Position numbers and translations under genes: made by a program. Shown here piece after piece: positions 24,842 through 33,896 of a stretch of DNA of 64,000 bases. The notes beneath the pieces are model-generated. The model ran no database searches and was not told the origin of the DNA. It was given only the letters and a program-made list of their open reading frames with translations. The stretch comes from JAMXLO01 sp963832895 (GTDB lineage: Bacteria; Pseudomonadota; Alphaproteobacteria; Acetobacterales; Acetobacteraceae). The DNA is taken from the NCBI GenBank assembly GCA_963832895.1, contig CAWHVQ010000008.1:340497-404496 (forward strand), given 5' to 3'. Within the stretch, counting starts at the first letter, position 1, and each line of letters begins with the position of its first letter.

Positions 24842-26818
24842 CGTCTCGGCCTGCTTCGATAGCTCGCCCGCCGCACCGAGCACCTGGGTCGCCGCTGCGC
24901 CGGTGTCGCTGGCGGCGCGGCTGACACCCTCGATGTTGGTCGCGATATCGCTGGTGCCCTGAGCAGCCTGGTGCACGTTGCTGGCGATTTCGCGCGTCGC
25001 GGCACCCTGCTCCTCCACCGCGGAAGCGATCGTCGTGGCGATCTCGCTCATCTGCCGGATTGTCGTGCCGATGCTGCGAATGGCCTCCACGGTCTGGCCG
25101 GTCGAACCCTGGATTTCGCTGATCTGCGCCCTGATCTCCTCGGTCGCCTTGGCAGTCTGGTTGGCGAGCGACTTGACCTCGCTGGCGACGACCGCAAACC
25201 CCTTGCCGGCATCACCCGCACGCGCCGCCTCGATCGTGGCGTTGAGGGCCAGCAGGTTGGTCTGGCCGGCGATCGTCTCGATCAACTGCACCACATCGCC
25301 GATGCGCTGCGCTGTCTTGGCAAGCCCCTCGACGGTCGCATTGGTCTTGTCCGCCTCGATCACGGCCTGCCCGGCGATTTTCGAAGAATGCTCCACCTGC
25401 TGGCCAATCTCGCGCACCGACGCCGACAGCTCCTCGGCGGATGACGCGACGGTCTGCACATTGGCCGACGCCTCCTCGACCGAGGCAGCTACTGCGGTCG
25501 CCTGATGCGTTGCCTGCTCGGCGGTCTGCGTCATCGCCTGAGCGGACGATTGCATTTCGGTGGCCTGCGAGGCGACCGAATTGACCACACCCTTGATGCC
25601 AGCCTCGAAGGTGTCCGCCAGCCGCAGCATACCAGTCTTGCGTTCCTTCTCTGCGTCAGCCTTGTTCCGCTCGGTCTCCTCGCGCAGACGGTCGGCCTCG
25701 ATCATGTTGTTCTTGAACACCTGGACGGTGTTGGCCATCTGGCCGATCTCGTCCTTGCGGCCGACGCCCGGGATTTCGACCGTCTTATCGCCCCCGGCGA
25801 GCGCGCGCATAGCGGCGCACATTCTGACCACCGGGCGCGAGATGCCGCGCCCGATCAGCCAGGCAAGCACCATACCCGCAGCCAATCCGGCGAATCCCAG
25901 CCACATGACCAGCGATTCACCGTTGCCGGTGACTGACTGCGCTGCCCTCTCGGTCACGGCCTGTTCGGCGAGATTGCTGTCCCTCGCCTTGACGGCGTTC
26001 TCGCCCAACGTCGTGCCCGCCTCCTTCATGACGCCGTTCACCAGTGTGATCTGATCGGAGTCCAGGCTAGCGGCACGCGTGAAGGCTGCCTGATAGGTAT
26101 CGATCAGTTTCGTCTCCGCTGCTGCCGGAGCATTCACATCCGTGCCCTTGGTCGCGGCGTCGATCTGCGCCAGCGTGTGCCGCAGCGTCTCGAATGTCTG
26201 CGCGGCAGATTTCGCTGCCGCCTCATCGTGTCGACCCAGGCGCTTGTTCACATCCAGCCGCGCCAGCAGGCTCAAGCGCCGGCCTTCGATCGCCAATGGC
26301 AGCAAATCGGCGGCGGCCGCCTTATTCGCGCCGGTGATAATTGCGGTGAACCCATCGGTCATCTGTTGGCCAACCGGGTCTAGCACGTCGGTCTCCAGCT
26401 TTTCCTGCTCGAGATTCATGGCGCGCACGCGCTCGAAATTCGCGGCGTAACTCTCGGCCTGCTTCGCGGAATCCTCCAGCAACCGGTGTCGATCCGGATT
26501 AATGATTTTCGCCAGGCCTGAGGCGATAAGCTGACGCAGCGCCTCACCTTCCTTGACTGCCGCCGCGCCGGTCGCCTCATCATTCGAGAAGACATACTCA
26601 CGAACGAGGCCGCGATATCGCGTCACCTGCAGGTCGATATCCCGGAGGATCCCGGAATTGGCCACCAGCCTGGCGTAGTCGTCGACGGCGCCCGACGCCC
26701 GCCCGAACGCCAGCCAGGCGAGGACCGAGCTTACCGCAAGGATGAACAGAACGACGGCGAAGCCGGCCGCAACCTTGGTGCCGATGGTGCGATCGGAGAC
26801 AAACGACAGGTTGTTCAT
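24794..26818 (-). CDS. methyl-accepting chemotaxis protein
   Basis: A 674-residue transmembrane chemoreceptor. TM1 is at about residues 15-38, then a large helical periplasmic domain to about 300, TM2 at about 303-323, HAMP at about 325-376 and a long coiled-coil signalling domain. The hairpin tip contains QTNLLALNATIEAARAGDAGKGFAVVA (seen in part as LLALNATIEAARAG) and VASEVKSLANQ. The periplasmic helices suggest a 4-helix-bundle or HBM-type sensor, with no recognisable ligand. It presumably feeds the flagella encoded 12 kb away. No che genes are in the window. Confidence 0.95.
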   Translation of the reverse strand: MNNLSFVSDRTIGTKVAAGFAVVLFILAVSSVLAWLAFGRASGAVDDYARLVANSGILRDIDLQVTRYRGLVREYVFSNDEATGAAAVKEGEALRQLIASGLAKIINPDRHRLLEDSAKQAESYAANFERVRAMNLEQEKLETDVLDPVGQQMTDGFTAIITGANKAAAADLLPLAIEGRRLSLLARLDVNKRLGRHDEAAAKSAAQTFETLRHTLAQIDAATKGTDVNAPAAAETKLIDTYQAAFTRAASLDSDQITLVNGVMKEAGTTLGENAVKARDSNLAEQAVTERAAQSVTGNGESLVMWLGFAGLAAGMVLAWLIGRGISRPVVRMCAAMRALAGGDKTVEIPGVGRKDEIGQMANTVQVFKNNMIEADRLREETERNKADAEKERKTGMLRLADTFEAGIKGVVNSVASQATEMQSSAQAMTQTAEQATHQATAVAASVEEASANVQTVASSAEELSASVREIGQQVEHSSKIAGQAVIEADKTNATVEGLAKTAQRIGDVVQLIETIAGQTNLLALNATIEAARAGDAGKGFAVVASEVKSLANQTAKATEEIRAQISEIQGSTGQTVEAIRSIGTTIRQMSEIATTIASAVEEQGAATREIASNVHQAAQGTSDIATNIEGVSRAASDTGAAATQVLGAAGELSKQAETLRRDVDEFLATVRAA

Positions 26819-26983
26819 AGCTGGAAACCTCCGACCCGACGACGGGACGATTGCAGCGAGGGACGCCGGTTGGTCCGTGCCTCGCTGCCGCGGCGGCGAA
26901 TGTCGCCGTGGGCGGGTAAAGATTTGGCTAACGGCGACCGGGGCAGCTATCTTCGCCGCAGATCGACCGACCAGGAGAGACAG

Positions 26984-27955
26984 ATGGCGCCGAAGATCCT
27001 GCTGACCGACAATCCGCTGAGTGCCATGGACATCGCCCGCGAACTGGCGCCATCCGGTTTCGACACGGTGATCGCGCGGGTGGGCAGTTCCGAGTTCAAC
27101 GCAGCACTGGCGGATGCCGAGTACATCGTCGGCCTTGGTGAAGTGAAGATGGACGATGCGTTCTATAAGTCAGCACCGAAGCTGAGGCTGGTACAGTTGC
27201 TGAGCGCCGGCTACGACCGCGTCGATATCGAGGCCGCGCGCCGAGCCGGCGTTCCCGTGTGCAACAACGGCGGAGCCAACGCGATCGCTGTGGCCGAGCA
27301 CGCGATGCTGCTGATGCTGGCGGTATGTCGCCGGCTGACCTGGCTGCATGAGATGGTGAAGTCCGGCCGTTGGCGCGGCAACGATGTGGCCAGCGTGCGG
27401 CTCTACGAACTGCACGGGCGCACGCTGGGGATCATCGGACTTGGCAATATCGGCAAGAAGGTCGCGCGACTGGCGCAGGGCTTCGGCATGGCGGTGCAGT
27501 ATTTCGACATTGCACGGCTCAGCGAGGATGCGGCCGACACGCTTGGGGTAAAATTCCGCCTCTTCAACGAGGTGCTGCGCACGTCAGACATCGTGTCGCT
27601 GCATGTTCCCCTGATCCCGGCTACCCGCCACATGATGGGGGCGGCGCAGTTTCGGCTTATGAAGCCCTCGGCCTATCTGATCAACACCTGCCGTGGCCCG
27701 GTGGTGGACGAACCCGCGCTGTATGAGGCGCTGACCAGCGGCACGATCGCCGGCGCCGGGTTGGACGTGTTCGACCAGGAGCCGCCGCCGGCAAACAATC
27801 CGTTGTTCACCTTGGACAATGTGATTTTGACACCACACTACGCGGGGCCGACCTGGGACAATCAGTCCGCGCGGTTCCGCAACGGGTTCGATAATGTGGA
27901 GCGCGTGGCGCGCGGCGAGAAGCCGCTTTGGGTGATCCCTGAGCTGCGGGAGTAA
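26984..27955 (+). CDS. D-isomer-specific 2-hydroxyacid dehydrogenase
   Basis: A 323-residue NAD(P)-dependent dehydrogenase of D-2-hydroxyacids. The Rossmann loop is GLGNIGKKVA. The catalytic triad is visible as R in INTCRGPVVDE, E in DVFDQEPPP and H in LTPHYAG. The ATG at 26984 follows AGGAGA by 5 bases; earlier in-frame codons have no family sequence. It stands alone, convergent with the acyl-CoA-dehydrogenase-like gene (3-base gap). It could be a phosphoglycerate-, glyoxylate- or other reductase. Confidence 0.9.
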   Translation: MAPKILLTDNPLSAMDIARELAPSGFDTVIARVGSSEFNAALADAEYIVGLGEVKMDDAFYKSAPKLRLVQLLSAGYDRVDIEAARRAGVPVCNNGGANAIAVAEHAMLLMLAVCRRLTWLHEMVKSGRWRGNDVASVRLYELHGRTLGIIGLGNIGKKVARLAQGFGMAVQYFDIARLSEDAADTLGVKFRLFNEVLRTSDIVSLHVPLIPATRHMMGAAQFRLMKPSAYLINTCRGPVVDEPALYEALTSGTIAGAGLDVFDQEPPPANNPLFTLDNVILTPHYAGPTWDNQSARFRNGFDNVERVARGEKPLWVIPELRE

Positions 27956-27958
27956 TCG

Positions 27959-29134
27959 CTACAGGAAGGTTCCCATCGGCTCGATGCCGAGCATGATCTG
28001 GCCCACCGACTCGAAATGCGCGGTGCGCGACTGGATCTGCTGCGACAGCGTGTGGATGTCGCGGAAGCACCGTTCGAACGTGGTGCCGAGGAAGATCGCA
28101 TCCGTTCCTGCGGCCTTGTACGCGTAGTCAGCCACGGCCTCGGCGGTCTGGATGGCAAACGCGCAGGCCAGGCGCACGCGTGCCCGCGCAGGCACGTCGA
28201 TAACCCACGCATCGTCGGCCGACCAGATGCCGGATAGCGTCTCCACCAGAAAGGCACGGGCCGCGCCGAGCCGCGCCTCCATTTTCGCGACGTTCGATTG
28301 CACCACTGCGTTGTCAGCGAGGCGCACGAGATTGCGCGGCGTCTTCCGCATCGCCAGGTTCTTGAACGCATCGAGCATCGCGCGTGCGATGCCGATCGCG
28401 ACGCCGGATACGCCGACCGCATAGAGACCCTGCATCGGATAGGCGTACAACCGACCGGGCTCGCGTCGCAATGACGGATCCTCGCGCGTGCCGCTGAATG
28501 CCTCGGGCACGAACACATCGTTGAGCCGATAGGCGCCAGACATGGTGCCGCGCATGCCGATCACGTTCCAGGTGTCGTCGAGCAGCTCCGCCTGCGAGGC
28601 TGGGCACAGCAGCGTCCGCGCCATGGGCGCGCCAGCAGCATTGAGCCGAAGCGACCCGTCAGGTTCCACCACGTGGCAATGCGCGCCCATCCAGGTGGCC
28701 TGACGGCAGCCCGAGGCGAAACTCCACGTGCCGCTGACGCGATACCCGCCGGGCACGGCGACCGCCTTCGACTCGTTCGGCGGTCCCCAGGCGACGATGG
28801 CACGAGGGTCCGCGAAGATCGCGCGCATCGCCTCGGGTTGCAGGAACGGCGCGATCAGCGCCGAGCTGTTGGCGACGAACGTGTTCCAGCCGACCGAGCC
28901 GTCGTGGCGGCTGACCTCCTCGATCGCGCGCAGGTAGACCCAGGGTTCCACCTCGTCCCCGTCCACCGAGCGCGGCAACAGCATCCGGCAGAGCCGCGCG
29001 CCGTGCAGTTGCGACAGCAGCGGTTCGGGGATGCGCTGCGTCCGTTCGATCTCATCGACGGCCGCCTCGATTGCGGGACCAAGTTCCCGCGCGCGTGCAA
29101 CGGGGTCCACGGACGTCGGTGTGACGAAGTTCAT
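27959..29134 (-). CDS. acyl-CoA-dehydrogenase-fold flavoprotein (group D monooxygenase-like)
   Basis: A 391-residue protein with the acyl-CoA dehydrogenase fold: GSVGWNTFVAN, a beta domain with GGYRVSGTWSFASGCRQATW and GMRGTMSGAYRL (the usual G-x-R-G-T block), then a helical C-terminus. The catalytic glutamate of true acyl-CoA dehydrogenases is not evident. The layout resembles HpaB/HsaA-type flavin-dependent hydroxylases that use free reduced flavin. An aromatic hydroxylase role would suit the region, but a dehydrogenase role is not excluded. Confidence 0.82.
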   Translation of the reverse strand: MNFVTPTSVDPVARARELGPAIEAAVDEIERTQRIPEPLLSQLHGARLCRMLLPRSVDGDEVEPWVYLRAIEEVSRHDGSVGWNTFVANSSALIAPFLQPEAMRAIFADPRAIVAWGPPNESKAVAVPGGYRVSGTWSFASGCRQATWMGAHCHVVEPDGSLRLNAAGAPMARTLLCPASQAELLDDTWNVIGMRGTMSGAYRLNDVFVPEAFSGTREDPSLRREPGRLYAYPMQGLYAVGVSGVAIGIARAMLDAFKNLAMRKTPRNLVRLADNAVVQSNVAKMEARLGAARAFLVETLSGIWSADDAWVIDVPARARVRLACAFAIQTAEAVADYAYKAAGTDAIFLGTTFERCFRDIHTLSQQIQSRTAHFESVGQIMLGIEPMGTFL

Positions 29135-29231
29135 GTGCCATTAGCGACGGGGGGCATGGTCGCTGTCAACTTGCCGCCGTGCCCGCAAAGGGCGATGCTC
29201 ACCCCAGGCGTCACTGCAAGGAGGAGATTCC

Positions 29232-29759
29232 ATGGCGACCAAGAGCAAAGGCAGAATCCGCCACTTCGCGATTAGTGTTCCCGATCCCTGGGCCGCGGCC
29301 GAATTCTACAAGCAGGCATTTGGGCTCGAGGAGTTGGGTGAGACCGACGGCAAGCTGGCGGAAGGCGTGTTCCTGACCGACGGCGTGGTGAACTTGGCGC
29401 TGCTGAAGTTCAAGGACGATCACGCGGCACAGGGCACCGGCAAAGATTATGTCGGGTTGCACCATGTCGGCTTCTGGGTCGACGACGCGATCGCGTCCGG
29501 CGAGCAGGTGAAGGCGGTGGGCGCGAAGTGGATCATGGGCGATCCGAACAATCCGGGCGGCTACGAAGTGAAGTACAGCGACCCGAACGGGGTGATCTTC
29601 GACATTGCCCAGGAGGGTTGGGCCGGCGCGCAGAAGAGCCCCGGCGAGGCGGACAACATTGTGCATCCCAACACGCGCAAGCGCGTGCCGCAGTTCGACG
29701 AGCGGCGCGAACGTGCCCGGACGGACGTCGAAGGCCGCCGTTCCAAGGTGCCTGCGTAG
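29232..29759 (+). CDS. VOC (glyoxalase/dioxygenase) superfamily protein
   Basis: A 175-residue protein with one VOC module and a 35-residue charged tail. IRHFAISVPDPWAAAEFY gives a first-strand histidine, GLHHVGFWVDD the second, and YSDPNGVIFDIAQ the C-terminal acidic position (aspartate rather than glutamate). AAGGAGGAG precedes the ATG. It may be a lyase, isomerase or dioxygenase. The tail, rich in R, E and D, is not family-typical. Confidence 0.86.
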   Translation: MATKSKGRIRHFAISVPDPWAAAEFYKQAFGLEELGETDGKLAEGVFLTDGVVNLALLKFKDDHAAQGTGKDYVGLHHVGFWVDDAIASGEQVKAVGAKWIMGDPNNPGGYEVKYSDPNGVIFDIAQEGWAGAQKSPGEADNIVHPNTRKRVPQFDERRERARTDVEGRRSKVPA

Positions 29760-29775
29760 TCCGCAACCCACTCGC

Positions 29776-29878
29776 TGTCATTGCGAGTTAGCGGCGCAGC
29801 GACGAAGCAATCCCGCGTCCAGTTACCCGTATACTGTGATTGAGATTGCTTCGTCGGCTCCGTCGTCTCGCGATGACA
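29776..29878. repeat. palindromic intergenic repeat with 36-nt arms
   Basis: The left arm begins TGTCATTGCGAG and ends GACGAAGCAATC (29776-29812). The right arm is its imperfect reverse complement, GATTGCTTCGTC ... CTCGCGATGACA (29844-29878), around a 31-base centre. It fills the gap between a VOC gene and a dienelactone hydrolase gene. It has the form of the small palindromic repeats that occur in many copies in alphaproteobacterial genomes. No coding capacity is seen. Confidence 0.8.
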
Positions 29879-29933
29879 GGTCCCACAGTCTCAATTCGTG
29901 ATTTTATCGAGGGATCCGGGCGGAGCTTGTCCG

Positions 29934-30674
29934 ATGATTGAGCAGACCGTGGATATCGTCACCAGGGCTGGCGCGATGGAGACTTTCGTCTGCCACCCCG
30001 AGCGCGGTGGTCCGAACGCCGCCGTGTTCCTGCTGATGGACGCACCGGGCATCCGCGAGGAACTGCGCGACATGGCGCGCCGTCTCGCCACTGTCGGCTA
30101 CTATGTGCTGTTGCCCAATCTGTATTACCGAGCCGGTCGCGACACCATTTTCGGGTCAGACGTGCTTGAGCAAGGCAGCGCGGAGCGTGAGCGCATGCGC
30201 GCGGTGCGTACCAAGATGACGATCCCGCCGGTGATGGACGACATTGCGTCGATGCTGGAATTCGTCGACGGACAGGATGCGGCGAAGCAAGGGCCGGTCG
30301 GTGCGCATGGCTACTGCATGAGCGGTCCCTACGCGCTGGCGGCGGCCGCGCGCTATCCGGATCGCGTGGCCGCCGCCGCGTCGTTCTACGGCACCTGGCT
30401 GGTGAGCGATGCCGAGGAAAGCCCGCACCTCAATCTCGGCAAGGTTCCAGGTGAGCTGTACATTTCCTGCGCGGAACACGACGAGTTGGCTCCTTTGCCG
30501 ATGGTCGAGGAACTTCGCGGTCTGTTCGCCCGCGCGGGTTCTCCGGGTGTAATCGAGTTGCAGCCTGGTGTGCATCACGGCTTCGCCTTCCCGCAGCGCT
30601 GGTGCTACGACAAGCCTGCGGCGGAACGCCATTGGGAGCGCTTGATCGCGCTGTATCGACGCCGCCTCGGCTGA
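29934..30674 (+). CDS. dienelactone hydrolase family protein
   Basis: A 246-residue alpha/beta hydrolase with a cysteine nucleophile: GYCMSG at about C128. The acid is in CAEHDELAP and the histidine in GVHHGFAF. Members hydrolyse dienelactones from chlorocatechol-type ring cleavage or related carboxylesters. The ATG at 29934 has GGAG 8 bases upstream, and the 12 upstream in-frame codons lack family sequence. It follows the palindromic repeat and precedes the unknown 516-residue protein by 85 bases. Confidence 0.88.
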   Translation: MIEQTVDIVTRAGAMETFVCHPERGGPNAAVFLLMDAPGIREELRDMARRLATVGYYVLLPNLYYRAGRDTIFGSDVLEQGSAERERMRAVRTKMTIPPVMDDIASMLEFVDGQDAAKQGPVGAHGYCMSGPYALAAAARYPDRVAAAASFYGTWLVSDAEESPHLNLGKVPGELYISCAEHDELAPLPMVEELRGLFARAGSPGVIELQPGVHHGFAFPQRWCYDKPAAERHWERLIALYRRRLG

Positions 30675-30759
30675 GCCACAACAACCAAGGCTTTACGTCC
30701 GGTTCGTCAGGGCGCAGGCTACTCGCCAGTAGCTGCCGAAAGACGATAGAGGAACGTGC

Positions 30760-32310
30760 ATGTTGCAAAGCCGAGAAGATATCCGCAGAGACCACGCGGT
30801 CGATGCATTCACCGATGCTATTCTTCAGCGCGATCAGCCGCGCACCGCCGAGTTGTTCTTTGATCTGGTGCATCGCGACGGTCGTTCGATGGGCGATGCG
30901 CTCAGCCTGGTGACCGAGGCCGAGGCGCCGTTCGTCCAGGTGCCGAATCATGTCAACGTGCGCGACGGCCAGATCACGCTGATCAACAACGACCACACCA
31001 TCCTCGGCCTGCGCACCTCGGCCGACCTGACGCAATATCTGCCCGAGGAATATCGGCTGCTCGGGATGCTACAGAGCGTGTGGTACATCCCTGCGGGTCT
31101 CGACATCTGGAATCAGTTGCTGGGCAAGTATCCCGGCCGCTATGCCACGATGAAGGGCATGAACGTGCCGTCGCCGAGCTATGGGCCCGTGGTCTGGAAC
31201 CAGGACCAGGAACCGATCGTCGAGTCAGGCACGCTCGATCAGCGTCTGCATTCGCACATGATCGCAACGATGAGCGGGGACGTGAAGCGCTCGTACGGTT
31301 TGTTCCTTGGGCTGGCCGCGGATGAAGCAGCGCGTGCCAGGCTGCGCGACCAGTTGCTGTTCCTTGGGCTGATCGACCTGCAGGACACCGTCATGGGGCG
31401 CAAGGCGCGCAACACCGGCCACAAGGCGCTGCGCGCGCGAGCCGTCGTGGATCTCGCCGATCACATCGGCTGGGATCGCGCGCATGGGGTTTACTATACC
31501 GGCGTGCCGGACATGGCGGTGGGGCCGCTCTACTATTCGTTGTACGACGCTGTATGCGTGACGTTGACCGAGGCGTTTCCGGACGTCGGCAAAAGCCTGA
31601 AGCAGACGAACCAGACACCGCTGACCCCGAAGCAGGTCGAGGACATGGTGCGGCTGCTGATGGAAGCCGACGGTCAGACCGTGTGGGATCAGATCACCAC
31701 CCATCTGCGAAACGGCGTCGCCGTGCGTAGCCTTGGCGACGCCATTCAGTTGGGTGCTGCTGAACTGGTGCTGCGGACCACGGTGCCCCGCAAGTTTACC
31801 GAGGGCCAGCATCCATTCGACTACTGCAACACCGCCAACTACTGGATGCGCACGTCCGACAACCCATACCAGCCGCGCGTCCTCTATTTGATGGCCAACT
31901 TCGTGAATGACGCTGCACGTGCCAACAAGCTGTTCAGTTCGGTGATCGAACAGGAGTTCGCAGCCAACGACTTGAGCGGCCGCACACCCGATGCACTGCT
32001 GCGCGAGCAGGACGAAGCCATCATGGCGTTCGACTTCGCGCGAGCGACCTCTGTGGCGAACGCGTATCTGCAGACCGGAGCCGATCGCAGCAAGCTGCTC
32101 GCGCGTCTCGCGGTGACCGCCTGCAAGTTCCAGGACGATCCGCACAACCAGAAGATCAGTCACTCGACGTTCGAGGAGTATGGCCACAATTCCACCCACC
32201 TGCGCGACCGGCTTCTGCTGGCCACCGCGCGGCTGCTCGCCGGCTGGCCGAAGATGCCGGGCGAGCGCGACTGCTATGCTCGCTACATGAAGGAGTGGAT
32301 CAAGCACTAA
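30760..32310 (+). CDS. conserved-looking protein of unknown function, 516 aa
   Basis: I do not recognise this protein. It is predicted soluble and mostly helical, without signal peptide or nucleotide-binding loops. Histidine-containing segments recur: VPNHVNV and NNDHTILG near residues 63-82, RLHSHMIA near 163, NTGHKALRA, and near the C-terminus SHSTFEEYGHNSTHLRD. Clustered histidines could mark a metal or heme site, by inference only. GAGGAAC precedes the ATG. The downstream amidohydrolase begins 14 bases later, so the two probably form one pathway step pair. A questin-oxidase-like helical oxidase is one weak possibility. Confidence 0.7.
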   Translation: MLQSREDIRRDHAVDAFTDAILQRDQPRTAELFFDLVHRDGRSMGDALSLVTEAEAPFVQVPNHVNVRDGQITLINNDHTILGLRTSADLTQYLPEEYRLLGMLQSVWYIPAGLDIWNQLLGKYPGRYATMKGMNVPSPSYGPVVWNQDQEPIVESGTLDQRLHSHMIATMSGDVKRSYGLFLGLAADEAARARLRDQLLFLGLIDLQDTVMGRKARNTGHKALRARAVVDLADHIGWDRAHGVYYTGVPDMAVGPLYYSLYDAVCVTLTEAFPDVGKSLKQTNQTPLTPKQVEDMVRLLMEADGQTVWDQITTHLRNGVAVRSLGDAIQLGAAELVLRTTVPRKFTEGQHPFDYCNTANYWMRTSDNPYQPRVLYLMANFVNDAARANKLFSSVIEQEFAANDLSGRTPDALLREQDEAIMAFDFARATSVANAYLQTGADRSKLLARLAVTACKFQDDPHNQKISHSTFEEYGHNSTHLRDRLLLATARLLAGWPKMPGERDCYARYMKEWIKH

Positions 32311-32323
32311 AGGAGGAACGATC

Positions 32324-33445
32324 ATGGCTCGCGCCTATAATGTCATCGATGCTGACGGACACATTCTGGAGCCGTTGAATCTCTGGAGTGACTACATCGA
32401 ACCAAAATACCGCGATAAGGCACCGAAGCTGATCCGCGACGCGGACGGTAAGCAGCGCCTTCAGGTTGGCGAGCAGTTACTCGGCAGCAAGAAGGGGCTC
32501 GGCGCCCTCGGCGGAGTGGGCGCCCGCGACGGCACCGTGGTGGACGACGCCATGGAATACGAGCAGGGACGCAAGGGCGGCTTCGATCCACACGCGCGCA
32601 TCCCCGACATGGACCAAGACGGCATCGATGCCGCCTTCCTGTATCCCAGCATCGGCCTGTTTGCCGGTGCGGTGAACGATCCGCCGACCGCCGCCGCGAT
32701 GTCACGCGCGTATAACCGGTGGCTTGCCGACTATTGCAAGCCGTATCCCGACCGGCTGTTCGGCATCGCCATGATACCGATGCAGGATGTCGACCTGGCG
32801 ATCGAGGAGATGCGCTACGCGCGCCAGGAGCTCGGCTTTCGTGGCATGTTCCTGCGGCCCAATCCGTACAACGGCAAGATGGTTCATCACCCGGACTACG
32901 AGAAGTTCTGGACGATGGTGGAGGAACTCGACATATCGGTCGGGTTCCACGAGGGCGGCAACAGCGGCATGATGCAGGTCGGCATGGACCGCTTCGAGGA
33001 GCGCGGTGCGCGTCACATCATCACCCACACGATGGAGATGATGCTGGCCTGCATGGCGGTGATCTGGGGCGGCGTGTGCGAGCGGCATCCCAAGGTCCGC
33101 ATCGCCTTCCTGGAGTCGGGTGGTGGCTGGATCGCCGGCTGGCTGGATCGCATGGATCGGCATTTCGACGACAAGGGGTTCAACGATTCCGGCCTCAAGA
33201 CGCGTCCGAGCGAGTTGTTCAAGCGCAACTGCTGGATCGCCTTCGAGCCAGTCGAGCACTGCCTGAAGCCTCTGGTGGATTATGTCGGCGCCAACAAGAT
33301 CCTATGGGCCACTGACTACCCGCATCCGGATGGGTTCTTCCCAGGAGCGCCTGCGATGGTACGCAAGCTGATCGAGGGTGCTTCGCCGGAGACGGTCAGT
33401 CAGGTGATGGCTGGCGGTGCGAAGGGGTTCTATGCACTGCACTGA
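32324..33445 (+). CDS. amidohydrolase family protein (Amidohydro_2/ACMSD type)
   Basis: A 373-residue metal-dependent hydrolase or decarboxylase. NVIDADGHILEP supplies the N-terminal D-x-H motif, VGFHEGGNSG a barrel histidine, ITHTMEMM another, and LWATDYPHPDG the C-terminal metal aspartate. The family includes aminocarboxymuconate-semialdehyde decarboxylase and related enzymes of aromatic breakdown. AAAGGAGG lies upstream. It is the last intact gene of this operon and is followed by a hairpin and a degraded RidA-like gene. Confidence 0.9.
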   Translation: MARAYNVIDADGHILEPLNLWSDYIEPKYRDKAPKLIRDADGKQRLQVGEQLLGSKKGLGALGGVGARDGTVVDDAMEYEQGRKGGFDPHARIPDMDQDGIDAAFLYPSIGLFAGAVNDPPTAAAMSRAYNRWLADYCKPYPDRLFGIAMIPMQDVDLAIEEMRYARQELGFRGMFLRPNPYNGKMVHHPDYEKFWTMVEELDISVGFHEGGNSGMMQVGMDRFEERGARHIITHTMEMMLACMAVIWGGVCERHPKVRIAFLESGGGWIAGWLDRMDRHFDDKGFNDSGLKTRPSELFKRNCWIAFEPVEHCLKPLVDYVGANKILWATDYPHPDGFFPGAPAMVRKLIEGASPETVSQVMAGGAKGFYALH

Positions 33446-33455
33446 GTGAGTATCG

Positions 33456-33490
33456 GTGGGTTCCCCGAGCGTGAGCTTGAGGGGACCCAC
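33456..33490 (+). terminator. hairpin after the amidohydrolase gene
   Basis: GTGGGTTCCCC (33456-33466) pairs with GGGGACCCAC (33481-33490) around a 14-base loop, starting 11 bases after the stop codon. There is no T-run. It may end the operon or be a dispersed hairpin element. Confidence 0.5.
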
Positions 33491-33530
33491 TGTCTCGGCG
33501 GCGTCCTGGCGCGACGAGGAGGATTGGCCG

Positions 33531-33887
33531 ATGAGCGCGGACCACGCCACGGTGACGAAAAGGTGGTCACCGGCAAGGTTGGCGCCGATCTGACGGTGGA
33601 GCAGAGTTACGAGGCAGCGAAGCTGTGCGGGTTGAGCCTGCTGGTCAACATGATCGCCGCGATCGTCACGCTGGAGCGCGTCGATACCGTGTTGAAGGTC
33701 TGTGGCACGGTGAACGCGGCGCCCGACATTACCCAGCATCCGGAGGTGATTAACCGCTGCACCGATCTGCTGGTGCGAGTGCTGGGGGAAGGGGGCCGAC
33801 CAGCGCGTTCGGCGGTCGGCATGAGCAGCCTGCCGGAGCAACACTGCAGTGGAAGTCGAGGCAGTCGTGCTGGTGCGCGGCGCTTAA
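33531..33887 (+). pseudogene. RidA/YjgF family protein remnant
   Basis: An AGGAGG site (33517-33522) and ATG (33531, MSAD...) look like an authentic start. That frame soon ends, whereas RidA sequence resumes in another frame at GPRHGDEKVVTGKVGADLTVEQ and continues through NAAPDITQHPEVIN and ARSAVGMSSLP. A second shift follows: deleting C33839 gives LPENTAVEVEAVVLVRGA and a stop at 33885-33887. Roughly the first 50 family codons (the VSGQ region) are missing. The original enzyme would have been an enamine/imine deaminase-like trimer of about 150 residues. The remaining part is about 105 codons. Confidence 0.8.
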
Positions 33888-33896
33888 CAGCGCCTG

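Noticed and set aside
33302..33844. Minus-strand frame of 180 codons across the RidA region
   Set aside because: RidA sequence is recognisable on the plus strand; the antisense product has no family features.
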